Shown here piece after piece: positions 35,911 through 44,109 of a DNA stretch of 64,000 nucleotides. Numbering within the stretch: position 1 is the stretch's first letter; each line of letters starts with the position of its first letter. Under the pieces are notes generated by a model that was not told where the DNA came from, did no database searches, and was given only the letters and a program-made list of their open reading frames with translations. The position numbers were made by a program, and so were the translations under genes. The stretch comes from Bacillota bacterium (GTDB lineage: Bacteria; Bacillota; UBA4882; UBA10575). Location: assembly GCA_012838955.1 (NCBI GenBank), contig DUOH01000059.1:1-64000 (forward strand), read 5' to 3'.

Positions 35911-36966
35911 ATGGTAAAAAGAAGTCAGTTGTTGATCGGTGCTTATTTGGCGTTCAGTCTTTTTTCCACTTTAGTGCTCCAAGCCTATGAAGGGCGGATC
36001 CTGGCGCGTTCAATGCAGGGACCGGATGTGGCGGAGATGCAACGAACGTTGAGTTTTTTAGGCTATGTACTTAAAATAGACGGAAACTTCGGCGCCGAAA
36101 CAGAAAAAGCTGTGCGTCATTTTCAAGAGAAAAACGGAATTCTCGTGGACGGTGTTTTGGGTCCACAGACCATGAAAGCCATTCGGACGGCTGGTATAGA
36201 GGAAATACACCTAGTACGCAGAGGGGATTCTTTATCTAAGTTGGCTGTAGTTTATGGCACAACGGTGTCGGAGATTAAGGCAGCAAATAACCTCAGGGAC
36301 GAGAGGATTTATACCGGACAAAAGCTGGTCATCCCTCCTCCGTTCAGTAGGAGGAAGCGCCAGAACGGCACCGGACGGGGCTGGAGTTGGACAGACGTCG
36401 GCCGGGAGAGCTCAACATGTTTGATATATAAGGTGCGGCCGGGGGATTGCAGTTATGCCATTGCCAGAAGGTTTGAAACAACTGTAGCGGCGCTGCAGGC
36501 AGTGAATAATCTACCGGATCCAGCAAGGTTGCAGGCAGGACAGAGTCTATTGATTCCAGCCGCCGGCGTGCGCTTGACAAAAGAGGGTCTTAGTTGGCCG
36601 GTGCGAGGTCGAATTAGTTCTCCATACGGTTGGCGGGAGCATCCAATCTATAAACACCGTCAATTCCATGGGGGGATCGATATCGCCGTGCCTACCGGTA
36701 CCCAAATCAGGGCTGCGGCCTCCGGTAAAGTGATCAAAGCGGAAAATATGGGAGGCTTTGGCTTGGGAGTGGTGCTGGATCACGGCTATAAGGTTACTAC
36801 CTGGTATGGGCATAATTCAAGGCTATTGGTGAAGGCCGGAGAGAGAGTGGTCAAAGGACAAGTTATTGCTCTCTCCGGAAACACCGGAGTCTCGACCGGT
36901 CCCCATCTTGATTTTAGGATTAAGGTGAATGGGAATACAGTTAATCCAGTGTATTGGCTAGATTAA
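35911..36966 (+). CDS. Exported LysM/M23 peptidoglycan endopeptidase
   Basis: 351 residues. A signal peptide or anchor (about 6-25) is followed by a peptidoglycan-binding domain (MQRTLSFLGYVLKIDGNFG, about 45-95), two LysM repeats (HLVRRGDSLSKLA and YKVRPGDCSYAIA), and a C-terminal M23 domain. Metal ligands H-x-x-x-D are in HGGIDIAVPTG; the usual H-x-H is H-L-D in GPHLDFRI, so the last ligand may be Asp. It should cut peptide cross-links in the wall. The ATG at 35911 has only a weak ribosome site. No partner gene is evident. Confidence 0.9.
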   Translation: MVKRSQLLIGAYLAFSLFSTLVLQAYEGRILARSMQGPDVAEMQRTLSFLGYVLKIDGNFGAETEKAVRHFQEKNGILVDGVLGPQTMKAIRTAGIEEIHLVRRGDSLSKLAVVYGTTVSEIKAANNLRDERIYTGQKLVIPPPFSRRKRQNGTGRGWSWTDVGRESSTCLIYKVRPGDCSYAIARRFETTVAALQAVNNLPDPARLQAGQSLLIPAAGVRLTKEGLSWPVRGRISSPYGWREHPIYKHRQFHGGIDIAVPTGTQIRAAASGKVIKAENMGGFGLGVVLDHGYKVTTWYGHNSRLLVKAGERVVKGQVIALSGNTGVSTGPHLDFRIKVNGNTVNPVYWLD

Positions 36967-37346
36967 TTTACCCGGTTTTTTTGGCGCGGATGGAGTAACG
37001 TTCATCATTCATGATTAGCAAATTTGATGATTCACCAGTTTTCCGTTGAATACGATCCAAAACGGCGCTGTTTTCCATAGATATTGAGCGTAACCTAAAT
37101 GGAATTTAACGGTGATCAAGCTTGCCAAGATGCCGTCCGGGAAAGGGTAGCTAACACCGGGAAGAATAGTAGCGATCTTCGCTAAGCAGGGCCAGAGATA
37201 GAACGGTGAAATCGTGGGAGAGAAGATACGTGAAGGAGAAAGCTGAAAAAAGGGCGAAAATATGTTTGTGTCGGACTATAACGTAAGTCAGCTATGGAAT
37301 TAATCATGTGTGTACAGTGGATGCGCGAGTCATCTTGAGGTGTGCG
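36967..37346. other. Gap between the M23 peptidase and the DNA methylase
   Basis: About 380 bases. I see no ORF with a ribosome site, no strong hairpin and no obvious repeat. Confidence 0.5.
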
Positions 37347-38180
37347 ATGAAGAAAAACCTGTCCTTACAACCCTTTCTGAAATGGGCCGGAGGCAAGAGA
37401 CAACTCTTACCGGCTATTAGAAGTTATGTACCTCGGCAATTCTCAGTCTATCATGAGCCTTTTGTGGGGGCGGGAGCGGTGCTTCTCGCTTTACAGCCTA
37501 CCAAAGCCGTGATTAATGATATAAATACGGAGCTGATCAATTGTTACCGGGTGCTCAAGGAGGCGCCGGAAGAGTTAATGCGGGATCTGGCTCAGCATAA
37601 GAACGAGGCCGATTATTATTATGAGATTAGAGATCTGGACCGCAAACCGGAGTTTAAAACCCTTTCTGCAGTGCAAAGGGCCTCACGGATCATATTTTTG
37701 AATAAGACTTGTTATAACGGGTTATTTAGGGTAAATAGCGCCGGACATTTTAATGTGCCTTTCGGCAGGTACAAAAATCCTAAAATCCTTGACCCCCAGG
37801 GGCTGAAGGCAGTAAGCCGCTACCTAAATGAAAATGAAGTGAAGATTTTAAACACCGACTTTGCCGAGGCGGCCAGTAAAGCCCGGAAAGGAGATTTTGT
37901 CTATTTTGATCCGCCCTATGATCCGGTCTCCGATACTTCGTCCTTTACCGGATATAACTTGAGTGGCTTTGGTAAGGACGAGCAGAGAAGGTTGCGGCAG
38001 GTCTTTGCGGATTTAGACAAAAAAGGATGCTTTGTCTTGCTGAGTAATTCTGCTACAGAGTTCATTTACGACTTATATCATGATTACAAGATCGTCGCGG
38101 TCGCGGCCAACCGTCCGATTAACTCCAAAGCCTCCGGCAGAGGAAAGATTAACGAGGTTTTGGTGATGAACTACGGGTGA
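37347..38180 (+). CDS. DNA adenine methylase (Dam / M.DpnII-A type)
   Basis: 277 residues from ATG 37347, with CTTGAGGTG upstream; an earlier in-frame ATG at 37308 has none. Marks of the alpha-class N6-adenine methylases: FLKWAGGKRQLLP (SAM motif I), YHEPFVGAGAVL, and FDPPYDPVSDTSSF (catalytic DPPY). Members usually methylate GATC. A DpnII-like endonuclease would be expected nearby if it were part of a restriction system, but the downstream region holds only fragments, so it is an orphan methylase here. Confidence 0.92.
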   Translation: MKKNLSLQPFLKWAGGKRQLLPAIRSYVPRQFSVYHEPFVGAGAVLLALQPTKAVINDINTELINCYRVLKEAPEELMRDLAQHKNEADYYYEIRDLDRKPEFKTLSAVQRASRIIFLNKTCYNGLFRVNSAGHFNVPFGRYKNPKILDPQGLKAVSRYLNENEVKILNTDFAEAASKARKGDFVYFDPPYDPVSDTSSFTGYNLSGFGKDEQRRLRQVFADLDKKGCFVLLSNSATEFIYDLYHDYKIVAVAANRPINSKASGRGKINEVLVMNYG

Positions 38181-38229
38181 GTCAATGAAGGCTGATTGAT
38201 GGTTTAAGATTAGGGTACAATATAAGTAA

Positions 38230-38433
38230 CAAGCAATTACGCAGTATGGAGTAAAGATCATAGGAGGAGTAAAGACTCCGGCGGCCTTAACATGTAGTAT
38301 AAGTGTGTCTAGTATATTGCAAGGAATAGGACTATTTAAAGATCTGCAGATAATATTTAGACCGGGGAAATTGGCTACTGAACTTGAGAAGATTCAGAAG
38401 ATAGAAAGTATCTTTAGTCCGGAGGAAAACTAG
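38230..38433 (+). pseudogene. 3' fragment of an unidentified gene
   Basis: A 68-codon frame with no start codon and no ribosome site, opening right after a TAA and ending FSPEEN. The text (GGVKTPAALTCSISVSS, LQGIGLFKDLQII, LEKIQKIESI) is protein-like with a helical end. Its stop shares TAGTG with the start of the next small gene, so it looks like the tail of a gene that once headed that pair. Confidence 0.4.
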
Positions 38434-38621
38434 TGAAAAGAGGTAAAGCATCACTTATATTTTTAATCTGTATTATTATATACATTCCTATTGGCTATGT
38501 TGTGAACAAGTTTATAGATAATTATTTTCTATACTATACCTCATTCTTTTTATCTTCTATGATTGTTCTGTTTATTTTGATTGATTTGTATATAAACACG
38601 AAAAGGAGGATAACTTACTAG
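38433..38621 (+). CDS. Small two-helix membrane protein
   Basis: 62 residues from a GTG at 38433 that overlaps the preceding stop; CCGGAGGAAAAC provides the ribosome site. Two membrane segments (about 8-28 and 32-52) and a basic tail KRRITY. No family recognised. Its operon-like overlap with a broken upstream frame, and the immunity-like fragment after it, suggest it belonged to a toxin/immunity or envelope cassette. That is inference. Confidence 0.5.
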   Translation: MKRGKASLIFLICIIIYIPIGYVVNKFIDNYFLYYTSFFLSSMIVLFILIDLYINTKRRITY

Positions 38622-38641
38622 AATTTTTTCGTGTCTTGACA

Positions 38642-38758
38642 ATGGGGGGCATTATAACTTGGCAGTTACCGATTGTTTCAAAGCATTTTTATGAGGTCAT
38701 TCAGGCTAATAAGATCCGGGGTGTGAAGTTTGAGCCTGTTGAAATTGTTGGTGATTAA
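38642..38758 (+). pseudogene. Fragment resembling the end of an Imm11/Imm43-type immunity protein
   Basis: 38 codons: after MGGIITWQLP comes VSKHFYEVIQANKIRG and then VKFEPVEIVGD. The S-x-x-F/L-x-x-x-I-x-x-x-x-I-x-G-x-x-F-x-P arrangement is what I recall from the C-terminal end of DUF1629-like immunity proteins. No ribosome site supports the ATG at 38642. Likely a remnant. Confidence 0.35.
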
Positions 38759-38843
38759 CTATTTGATAATTGGGAAAAAAGCGGAGGTAACAGAATCCTT
38801 TTATGAAAGATTTGACTATGGCCATGGGGCCATGGCAACCCTT

Positions 38844-38879
38844 TAGCTAAGCTAAGCTAAGCTTAACTAAGCTTAGCTA
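38844..38879. repeat. AGCTA tandem/palindromic repeat
   Basis: TAGCTAAGCT at the left and AGCTTAGCTA at the right are exact reverse complements, with AAGCTA units between. Just before it, GCCATGG and CCATGGC (38821-38836) form another short dyad. Confidence 0.6.
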
Positions 38880-39004
38880 CTTATCCCAGATGGCTGGAGA
38901 ATACCGCGCAAAGAATAAGTTTTAAATTCCAGGGGCAACTTACAACTTTGGTAAAGACCTCAATCATTTTTGCAAAGTTAATAAGCTAAATTTATTATAT
39001 TCTG

Positions 39005-39700
39005 CTAGGCCTGGGGTTTCAAGCCTAAGGCCGCGTTAACCGGTAGAGAGAAGCAGATTCCCCTACCGCTCGTATTCAACCCGACTTCATGGGTGATCGT
39101 CTCCATAATAGCCTGCTTCTTCTCTTGGGGAGCAAGAACCAAGATCACATCTTTCTCAGGTTGAATGGTTATCCCCAGAAATTTTTCTGCTTCTTTGGAC
39201 CCCAATCCTAGGCCGTGCAGGAGCGTTCCGCCAGTGGCGCCAGCCTTTTTTGCGGCTGTCATCACCAGGTCGGAATGGCCTCTGTTCACAATGGTTATGA
39301 TTAAATCGTAATTTTCCTTTAATTCCATGGCCGGATCCTCCCTTTCCGTAAGTGCATGCTCATTATTCTGTTGGCACAGTTTCCAGAGGGAACTACTGAC
39401 ACCGTTCAGCGAAATGGTAAAAGCAATTCCGGTTCCCGGTTGCTCAAAATTAACCTTCTCACTCAACTGAGTTAAGATCCGGCGCGTCATGGCGCTGTTT
39501 AGGATACTCAGGGCGATTACTTTTTTCGGACTGCCGAAGCCAAGCAGATCATAGATCTCCGATTCGGCAGAACCATAGCCGTGGCATAGTAAATAAACAG
39601 GCAACTTGTTTCGTTTATATAAATCTTTTAAGACATTATCCAGACTGGCATCGACGATTGCAATCAATGCTTCCAAGCGGGTTTCTGCTTTCTCTTCCAT
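39005..39700 (-). CDS. Double PII-like regulatory protein
   Basis: 231 residues consisting of two similar halves (about 8-105 and 130-225), each with the beta-alpha-beta pattern of PII-like ferredoxin folds: one reads HGYGSAESEIYDLLGFG, the other HGLGLGSKEAEKFLG. Each ends with a strand of the type GIAFTISL / GICFSLPV. The T-loop tyrosine and nucleotide residues of classic GlnB are not obvious. It lies directly downstream of the DUF1538 membrane gene on the same strand, 117 bases apart, and probably regulates it. GGAGGGGTCCAC precedes the ATG. Confidence 0.8.
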   Translation of the reverse strand: MEEKAETRLEALIAIVDASLDNVLKDLYKRNKLPVYLLCHGYGSAESEIYDLLGFGSPKKVIALSILNSAMTRRILTQLSEKVNFEQPGTGIAFTISLNGVSSSLWKLCQQNNEHALTEREDPAMELKENYDLIITIVNRGHSDLVMTAAKKAGATGGTLLHGLGLGSKEAEKFLGITIQPEKDVILVLAPQEKKQAIMETITHEVGLNTSGRGICFSLPVNAALGLKPQA

Positions 39701-39817
39701 GTGGACCCCTCCGTTTCCTTTATCTGCAGGCAGATCTCTTGACGGCGTAGCTGAGCTGCTGAAACTGTCTGTTCTTCATTATGAAGTTTAGAATTTTACA
39801 GCTTAGTATTTTATAGC

Positions 39818-41332
39818 TTAGTCTTCCTCTTTATCATATAAAATGATTGAGTCTTCGGCAACAGGGATCATGCTTTCTTTCTCGGCTTTCTTCGTTTTTA
39901 TTCTGTAGATCAACCCAAAACACTGGATGGTAAGGACCGGGGTCATCGCCACCAAGGCTACAATACCAAAGGCATCCGTGAAGATGTTACCGCCCATGGT
40001 TTCACAGGCGCCAATGGCAAAGGGAAGCAAGAAAGTCGCGGCCAAGGGCCCGGATGCTACAGCGCCGGAGTCAAAAGCAATCGAAGTGAAGAGGTGCGGC
40101 ACAAATAGCGCTAGGATCAGCGCAAGTGTGTATCCAGGAATTACCAAATAGAGCAAGGAAATCCCGGTAATGATCCGTAGCATGGACAAGCCGACGGAGA
40201 CGGCCACGCCGATGGAAAGACCGATTCCCATGGTTCGAGCGGGAATAGCTCCCTCCGTTATCTCTTCAACCTGTTCTTTTAGGACGAAAACCGCAGGTTC
40301 CGCTGCCACGACGAAATATCCGGCGATCGTTCCCACCAGAACTAAAACCCAAAGTGGCGCATACTCTACCAATAAGGACCCCAACTGATACCCGGCTGGC
40401 ATAAAACCCACATTCGCACTGGTTAGAAAGAGAACCAGGCCCAGGAAAGTATAGATCGTGCCGATTAAGATTTTAAGAAGCTTTTTTCTTCTGAGATGCA
40501 GAACGCTTAGTTGAAAGACGATAAACAGCAGGAACATCGGGGAAAGAGCAATAGCCACCTGTTTAATATACTCGGGGATATTGGCGAGATAGAGGCGGAA
40601 GACATGGGTCAGGGAGGGCAGGTGTGGAATGGAGAGCGCGCTTCCGCCACTGGGTTGAAAGAATAAGCCCAAAATCAACATGGCAAGAATGGGCCCGATC
40701 AAACAGAAGGAGATCAAGCCAAAGCTGTCCTCCTCTGTGGTCTTGTCGCCCCGCACCGCAGCCAAACCAAGCCCCAGGGCCATGATGAACGGTACCATAA
40801 TTGGGCCCGTAGTCACTGCTCCGGATTCATAAGCGATGGACAGGAAGGACTTACCGGTGAAACCCGACAAGGCAAAGGCCGATAAATAGCAGCCGGTCAG
40901 GATCCGGGAGAGCGGGATCTGAAACAGGATGCGGAGAAAGGCCCCGACCAGCGCGATACCTACGCCTATCGAGACTGTAAGAATAATGACTGAATCGGGA
41001 ATCCCGTTGATCTGTCCGGCTAAAACCAGTAAATCCGGTTCGGCGATGCTGATAATAACACCGATGATAAAAGTCAGCGAAACAATCAACAGTAGGTTTT
41101 TACTCTTTACCAGCGCGGATCCGATATATTCTCCGATGGGCATCAAGGAGATATCTACCCCAAGATTAAACAGGGTGATCCCTAGCGTCAACCCTAAAGC
41201 GCTAAACAGAAAGAGAAACATACTATAAAGCGGCATCGGTGCAACTGTAAAATTTAATAGCGTCACAATAACAACGATAGGGAATACAGATAATACAGAT
41301 TCTTTGCATTTGGCCCATAGGAGCTTGGTCAT
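39818..41332 (-). CDS. DUF1538 membrane protein, two repeats
   Basis: 504 residues with about twelve membrane segments arranged as two DUF1538 halves (about 10-240 and 255-490). Each half contains a copy of a repeated block: LGITLFNLGVDISLMPIGEYIG against FLTSANVGFMPAGYQLGSL, and IAYESGAVTTGPIMVPF against IAFDSGAVASGPLAATF. The S-G-A-V-x-x-G-P motif in a membrane stretch suggests a re-entrant pore. DUF1538 proteins are uncharacterised, presumed transporters. The adjacent double PII-like protein suggests control by metabolite binding. GAGAGGACAGGTGAAGCA precedes the start. Confidence 0.85.
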   Translation of the reverse strand: MTKLLWAKCKESVLSVFPIVVIVTLLNFTVAPMPLYSMFLFLFSALGLTLGITLFNLGVDISLMPIGEYIGSALVKSKNLLLIVSLTFIIGVIISIAEPDLLVLAGQINGIPDSVIILTVSIGVGIALVGAFLRILFQIPLSRILTGCYLSAFALSGFTGKSFLSIAYESGAVTTGPIMVPFIMALGLGLAAVRGDKTTEEDSFGLISFCLIGPILAMLILGLFFQPSGGSALSIPHLPSLTHVFRLYLANIPEYIKQVAIALSPMFLLFIVFQLSVLHLRRKKLLKILIGTIYTFLGLVLFLTSANVGFMPAGYQLGSLLVEYAPLWVLVLVGTIAGYFVVAAEPAVFVLKEQVEEITEGAIPARTMGIGLSIGVAVSVGLSMLRIITGISLLYLVIPGYTLALILALFVPHLFTSIAFDSGAVASGPLAATFLLPFAIGACETMGGNIFTDAFGIVALVAMTPVLTIQCFGLIYRIKTKKAEKESMIPVAEDSIILYDKEED

Positions 41333-41653
41333 TGCTTCACCTGTCCTCTCTTGTTGACCTCCTGATTTCTCGGCTCGTTACATCTTCCCTTCAATATCCA
41401 TTAATATTCATCCTATTAATACAATAATATAATAAAGCATATATCTTATTTGTCCAGCCATTTAAAGATAAATTAAGGCATTTTTAAGCGTTAGGACATA
41501 ATATGGACTTATTTTCACCTTTATACTTTGATTTTTCAGTAATGAGATTAGAAAGCGTTCATACATAATATAATTGAGAGAAAACCGGAGATCTCCGGTG
41601 GATAAAAGCTTAACCCAAAAAGGGAAGAAGGGACCTTGCTTCAAAAGATGGTC
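41333..41653. other. Divergent gap before the riboflavin operon
   Basis: AT-rich sequence between the DUF1538 gene and the FMN riboswitch promoter. I see no ORF with support here. Confidence 0.4.
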
Positions 41654-41682
41654 TTGCAAACTGTAGCCGTTTGTGCTATATT
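41654..41682 (+). promoter_or_regulatory. Promoter of the riboflavin operon
   Basis: TTGCAA (41654-41659), 17 bases, TATATT (41677-41682), about 45 bases before the FMN riboswitch. Confidence 0.6.
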
Positions 41683-41728
41683 TCCTATAAAATGTGATAT
41701 ATCTTCAGACAATTGAATAATATATATT

Positions 41729-41858
41729 AAGAACCTTCGGGGCAGGGTGAAATTCCTGACCGGCGGTAACGCTTAATCGAGCGAAGCCCGCGAGCCATGT
41801 GGCTGATCCGGTGTGATTCCGGAGCCGACAGTATAGTCTGGATGGGAGAAGGTGAGTA
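41729..41858 (+). ncRNA. FMN riboswitch (RFN element)
   Basis: The conserved parts are all readable in order: CTTCGGGGCAGGGTGAAATT (41735-41754), CCTGACCGGCGGTAA, AGCCCGCGAGCC, GATCCGGTGTGATTCCGG, CCGACAGTATAGTCTGGATG and GGGAGAAGG. It is followed at 41911 by a terminator, so FMN should cause early termination. It precedes ribD-ribE-ribBA-ribH. Confidence 0.97.
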
Positions 41859-41910
41859 CAGAAGCAGTCTGGTTTTTCTTAACCAGCTTTCTGCGTGTTG
41901 TCTGTTATAG

Positions 41911-41941
41911 CCCCGAGGTTTTATCACCTCGGGGTTTTTAT
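41911..41941 (+). terminator. Riboswitch-controlled terminator
   Basis: Arms CCCCGAGG and CCTCGGGG closing TTTTATCA, then TTTTTATTT. This is the expression platform of the FMN riboswitch. Confidence 0.92.
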
Positions 41942-42101
41942 TTATCCGACCCAGTGGAGAACCCCGGCTTGCTCCAGAAGGATCAGGTTCTTCTTCCCTA
42001 ATCAATAAAGACTGTAAAGGTTGTTTGCGCCGAAACGGGCCTGCGGCAAATGACATATTAGTGCTCTTGGGTGAATGCGTTTTGTAATGGAGGGGGTAAA
42101 G

Positions 42102-43346
42102 GTGCGGGCTGAAAACCAATTCAGTGAGTTTGATCGAAAAATGATGAGAAAAGCGTTTTGTTTGGCCAGGAAAGGGTTGGGGCGGACCTTTCCCAACCCG
42201 GCGGTGGGAGCGGTACTCGTCCGGGAGGGAAAGATTGTAGGCGCTGGTTATCATGGTGTCGCCGGGGGCGCCCACGCCGAAGCCGTGGCCCTGGCCGCCG
42301 CCGGAGAAGCCGCCAGAGGAAGCACACTCTATGTTACTCTGGAGCCTTGCTGTCATCATGGTCGGACTCCTCCCTGTTCGGCGGCGCTGATCAAAGCTGG
42401 TGTCATTCGGGTGGTGGCTGCGATGCCTGATCCTAATCCGCAGGTTGCCGGAGACGGGCTGAAAACTCTGGCTGAGGCGGGGGTGCGGGTGGAGTGTGGT
42501 CTATTCGCGGAGGAAGCCCGGAGAATGAATGAGGCCTTTGTCAAATATATCACCACTGGCCGTCCGTTCATTACCCTCAAGGCCGCCGTCAGTCTGGACG
42601 GGAAAATCGCCGCACATACCGGTGACAGCAGATGGATTACGGGAATTACCGCCAGAAGGTATGTTCATCTCCTGCGTTCCTGGGCGGCTGGGGTGATGGT
42701 GGGGGTGGGCACTGTCTTGAAGGATGATCCCAATTTAACCTGCCGCTGGCGAGCGCCGACGCGTCAGAAAGAAAGCCCTATTGCGGGCGGGATGGTCAAG
42801 CCCTTCGAATTTAAGGAGACATATACCGGAGGGGGAGGTATTCTTCAGCCTGTACGCATAGTGGTTGACAGTAAGGGGCGGACGCCGCTTCACGCCAAAG
42901 TCTTGAAGAACCAGGAAACGGCGCCGACCTTGATTGCTGTGACTGAAGAGGCGTCCGGGGAAAACATTGAACGCCTCCGGCAAACCGGCGCCAGAGTTTT
43001 AATTATGCCATCCGTTGGCGGACGGGTGAATCTGTCCGCATTAGCGCTCCGTCTGGCGGAGGAAGGGATTACCTCCATTCTCTTGGAGGGAGGGGGAACC
43101 TTGAATTCCGCCGCTGTCCAAGCCGGGATCGTTGATAAACTGCAGATTTTTATCGCCCCGAAGTTGATAGGAGGAGCGTCGGCGCCAACCTTTTTGGAAG
43201 GGGCGGGCGTGGAAAGGATGAAAGACGCTTGGCAGGTGACTACGACCAGTATCCGTCGTATTGGCGAAGACTTTTTAGTCACCGCTTATTTAAAGAACAC
43301 GTCAGTTTTTTGTAATTTCAGTGGTGGGGGCATCAAGGAGGTGTGA
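42102..43346 (+). CDS. ribD: Riboflavin biosynthesis deaminase/reductase RibD
   Basis: 414 residues from GTG 42102 (GGAGGGGGTAAAG upstream); ATGs at 42075 and 42087 are in frame but less well placed. The N-terminal deaminase has the zinc site HAEAVAL and PCCHHGRTPPC; the C-terminal reductase has AVSLDGKIAAHTGDSRWITG and LLEGGGTLNSAAV. It deaminates the pyrimidine and reduces its ribose, steps two and three of the pathway. An extra loop of about 35 residues (after DPNLTCRW) lies before the VRIVVDS strand, somewhat longer than usual. Confidence 0.95.
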   Translation: MRAENQFSEFDRKMMRKAFCLARKGLGRTFPNPAVGAVLVREGKIVGAGYHGVAGGAHAEAVALAAAGEAARGSTLYVTLEPCCHHGRTPPCSAALIKAGVIRVVAAMPDPNPQVAGDGLKTLAEAGVRVECGLFAEEARRMNEAFVKYITTGRPFITLKAAVSLDGKIAAHTGDSRWITGITARRYVHLLRSWAAGVMVGVGTVLKDDPNLTCRWRAPTRQKESPIAGGMVKPFEFKETYTGGGGILQPVRIVVDSKGRTPLHAKVLKNQETAPTLIAVTEEASGENIERLRQTGARVLIMPSVGGRVNLSALALRLAEEGITSILLEGGGTLNSAAVQAGIVDKLQIFIAPKLIGGASAPTFLEGAGVERMKDAWQVTTTSIRRIGEDFLVTAYLKNTSVFCNFSGGGIKEV

Positions 43347-43350
43347 TCAA

Positions 43351-44004
43351 GTGTTTACCGGTATTATTCAGGAGATCGGTCAAGTGGTGCGCTTGGAAAG
43401 ACAGGAGCGGGGGGCGCGGCTTCTTCTCCGGGCCGGAGAGATCACAAAAAGCGCTAAAGTCGGGGAGAGCATTTCCACCAACGGAGTCTGTCTGACCGTT
43501 ACCCAAGTACAGGGGGGTGTATTCAGCACCGACCTTTCCCCGGAGACTTTGCGCCACACCTATTTCAGCCGGTTGAAGACAGGAGACTTTGTCAACTTGG
43601 AGTCGGCTCTGCGTCTTGGGGACCGGATCGGTGGGCATCTGGTCACCGGGCATATTGATGGTTTGGCGCGACTGGTATCCATCAGGAGGGAAGGGGCGTA
43701 TGCCACCTTTTGCTTCACTACTCACTCTAAGTGGCGCGGCTTAATCGTACATAAAGGTTCGGTGGCGGTGGACGGAATCAGTCTGACTGTGGCTGATTGT
43801 CAGCAGGACCGGTTCTCAGTAGCGGTCATCCCCCAGACTTTAAAGGAGACGATTCTGCAATATAAAAAACTGGGAGATCCGGTCCATCTTGAGCTTGATA
43901 TGATAGGCAAATATGTACAAGGACTCTTGTTGAATAGCGGTTTTGTTGTGCCAACGGAGAGCGGCGGTCTCAGCCGCGAGCTGTTGTCCAGATACGGATA
44001 TTGA
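43351..44004 (+). CDS. ribE: Riboflavin synthase, alpha chain
   Basis: 217 residues from GTG 43351, behind AAGGAGGTGTGATCAA and five bases after ribD. Two lumazine-binding repeats: MFTGIIQEIGQV with ESISTNGVCLTV in the first, and GHIDGLARL with GSVAVDGISLTV in the second. It dismutates two lumazines to riboflavin and the pyrimidine. In Bacillota it usually sits inside or beside the RibH capsid. Confidence 0.95.
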   Translation: MFTGIIQEIGQVVRLERQERGARLLLRAGEITKSAKVGESISTNGVCLTVTQVQGGVFSTDLSPETLRHTYFSRLKTGDFVNLESALRLGDRIGGHLVTGHIDGLARLVSIRREGAYATFCFTTHSKWRGLIVHKGSVAVDGISLTVADCQQDRFSVAVIPQTLKETILQYKKLGDPVHLELDMIGKYVQGLLLNSGFVVPTESGGLSRELLSRYGY

Positions 44005-44109
44005 CTTTCAGGTCTTCTATTTTTAGTACTTTGGGTCCGAAAGGAAAGCATTGATGGGAGACTCACCATATTGGATTAATGGGCCAGTCTCAAGAAGAGG
44101 TGATTGCTG

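Noticed and set aside
38803-38850. Short peptide frame MKDLTMAMGPWQPFS
   Set aside because: Fifteen codons with no ribosome site, produced by the CCATGG dyad region.
42002-42359. Long minus-strand frames opposite ribD
   Set aside because: Shadow of a GC-rich coding strand; ribD has full motif support on the plus strand.
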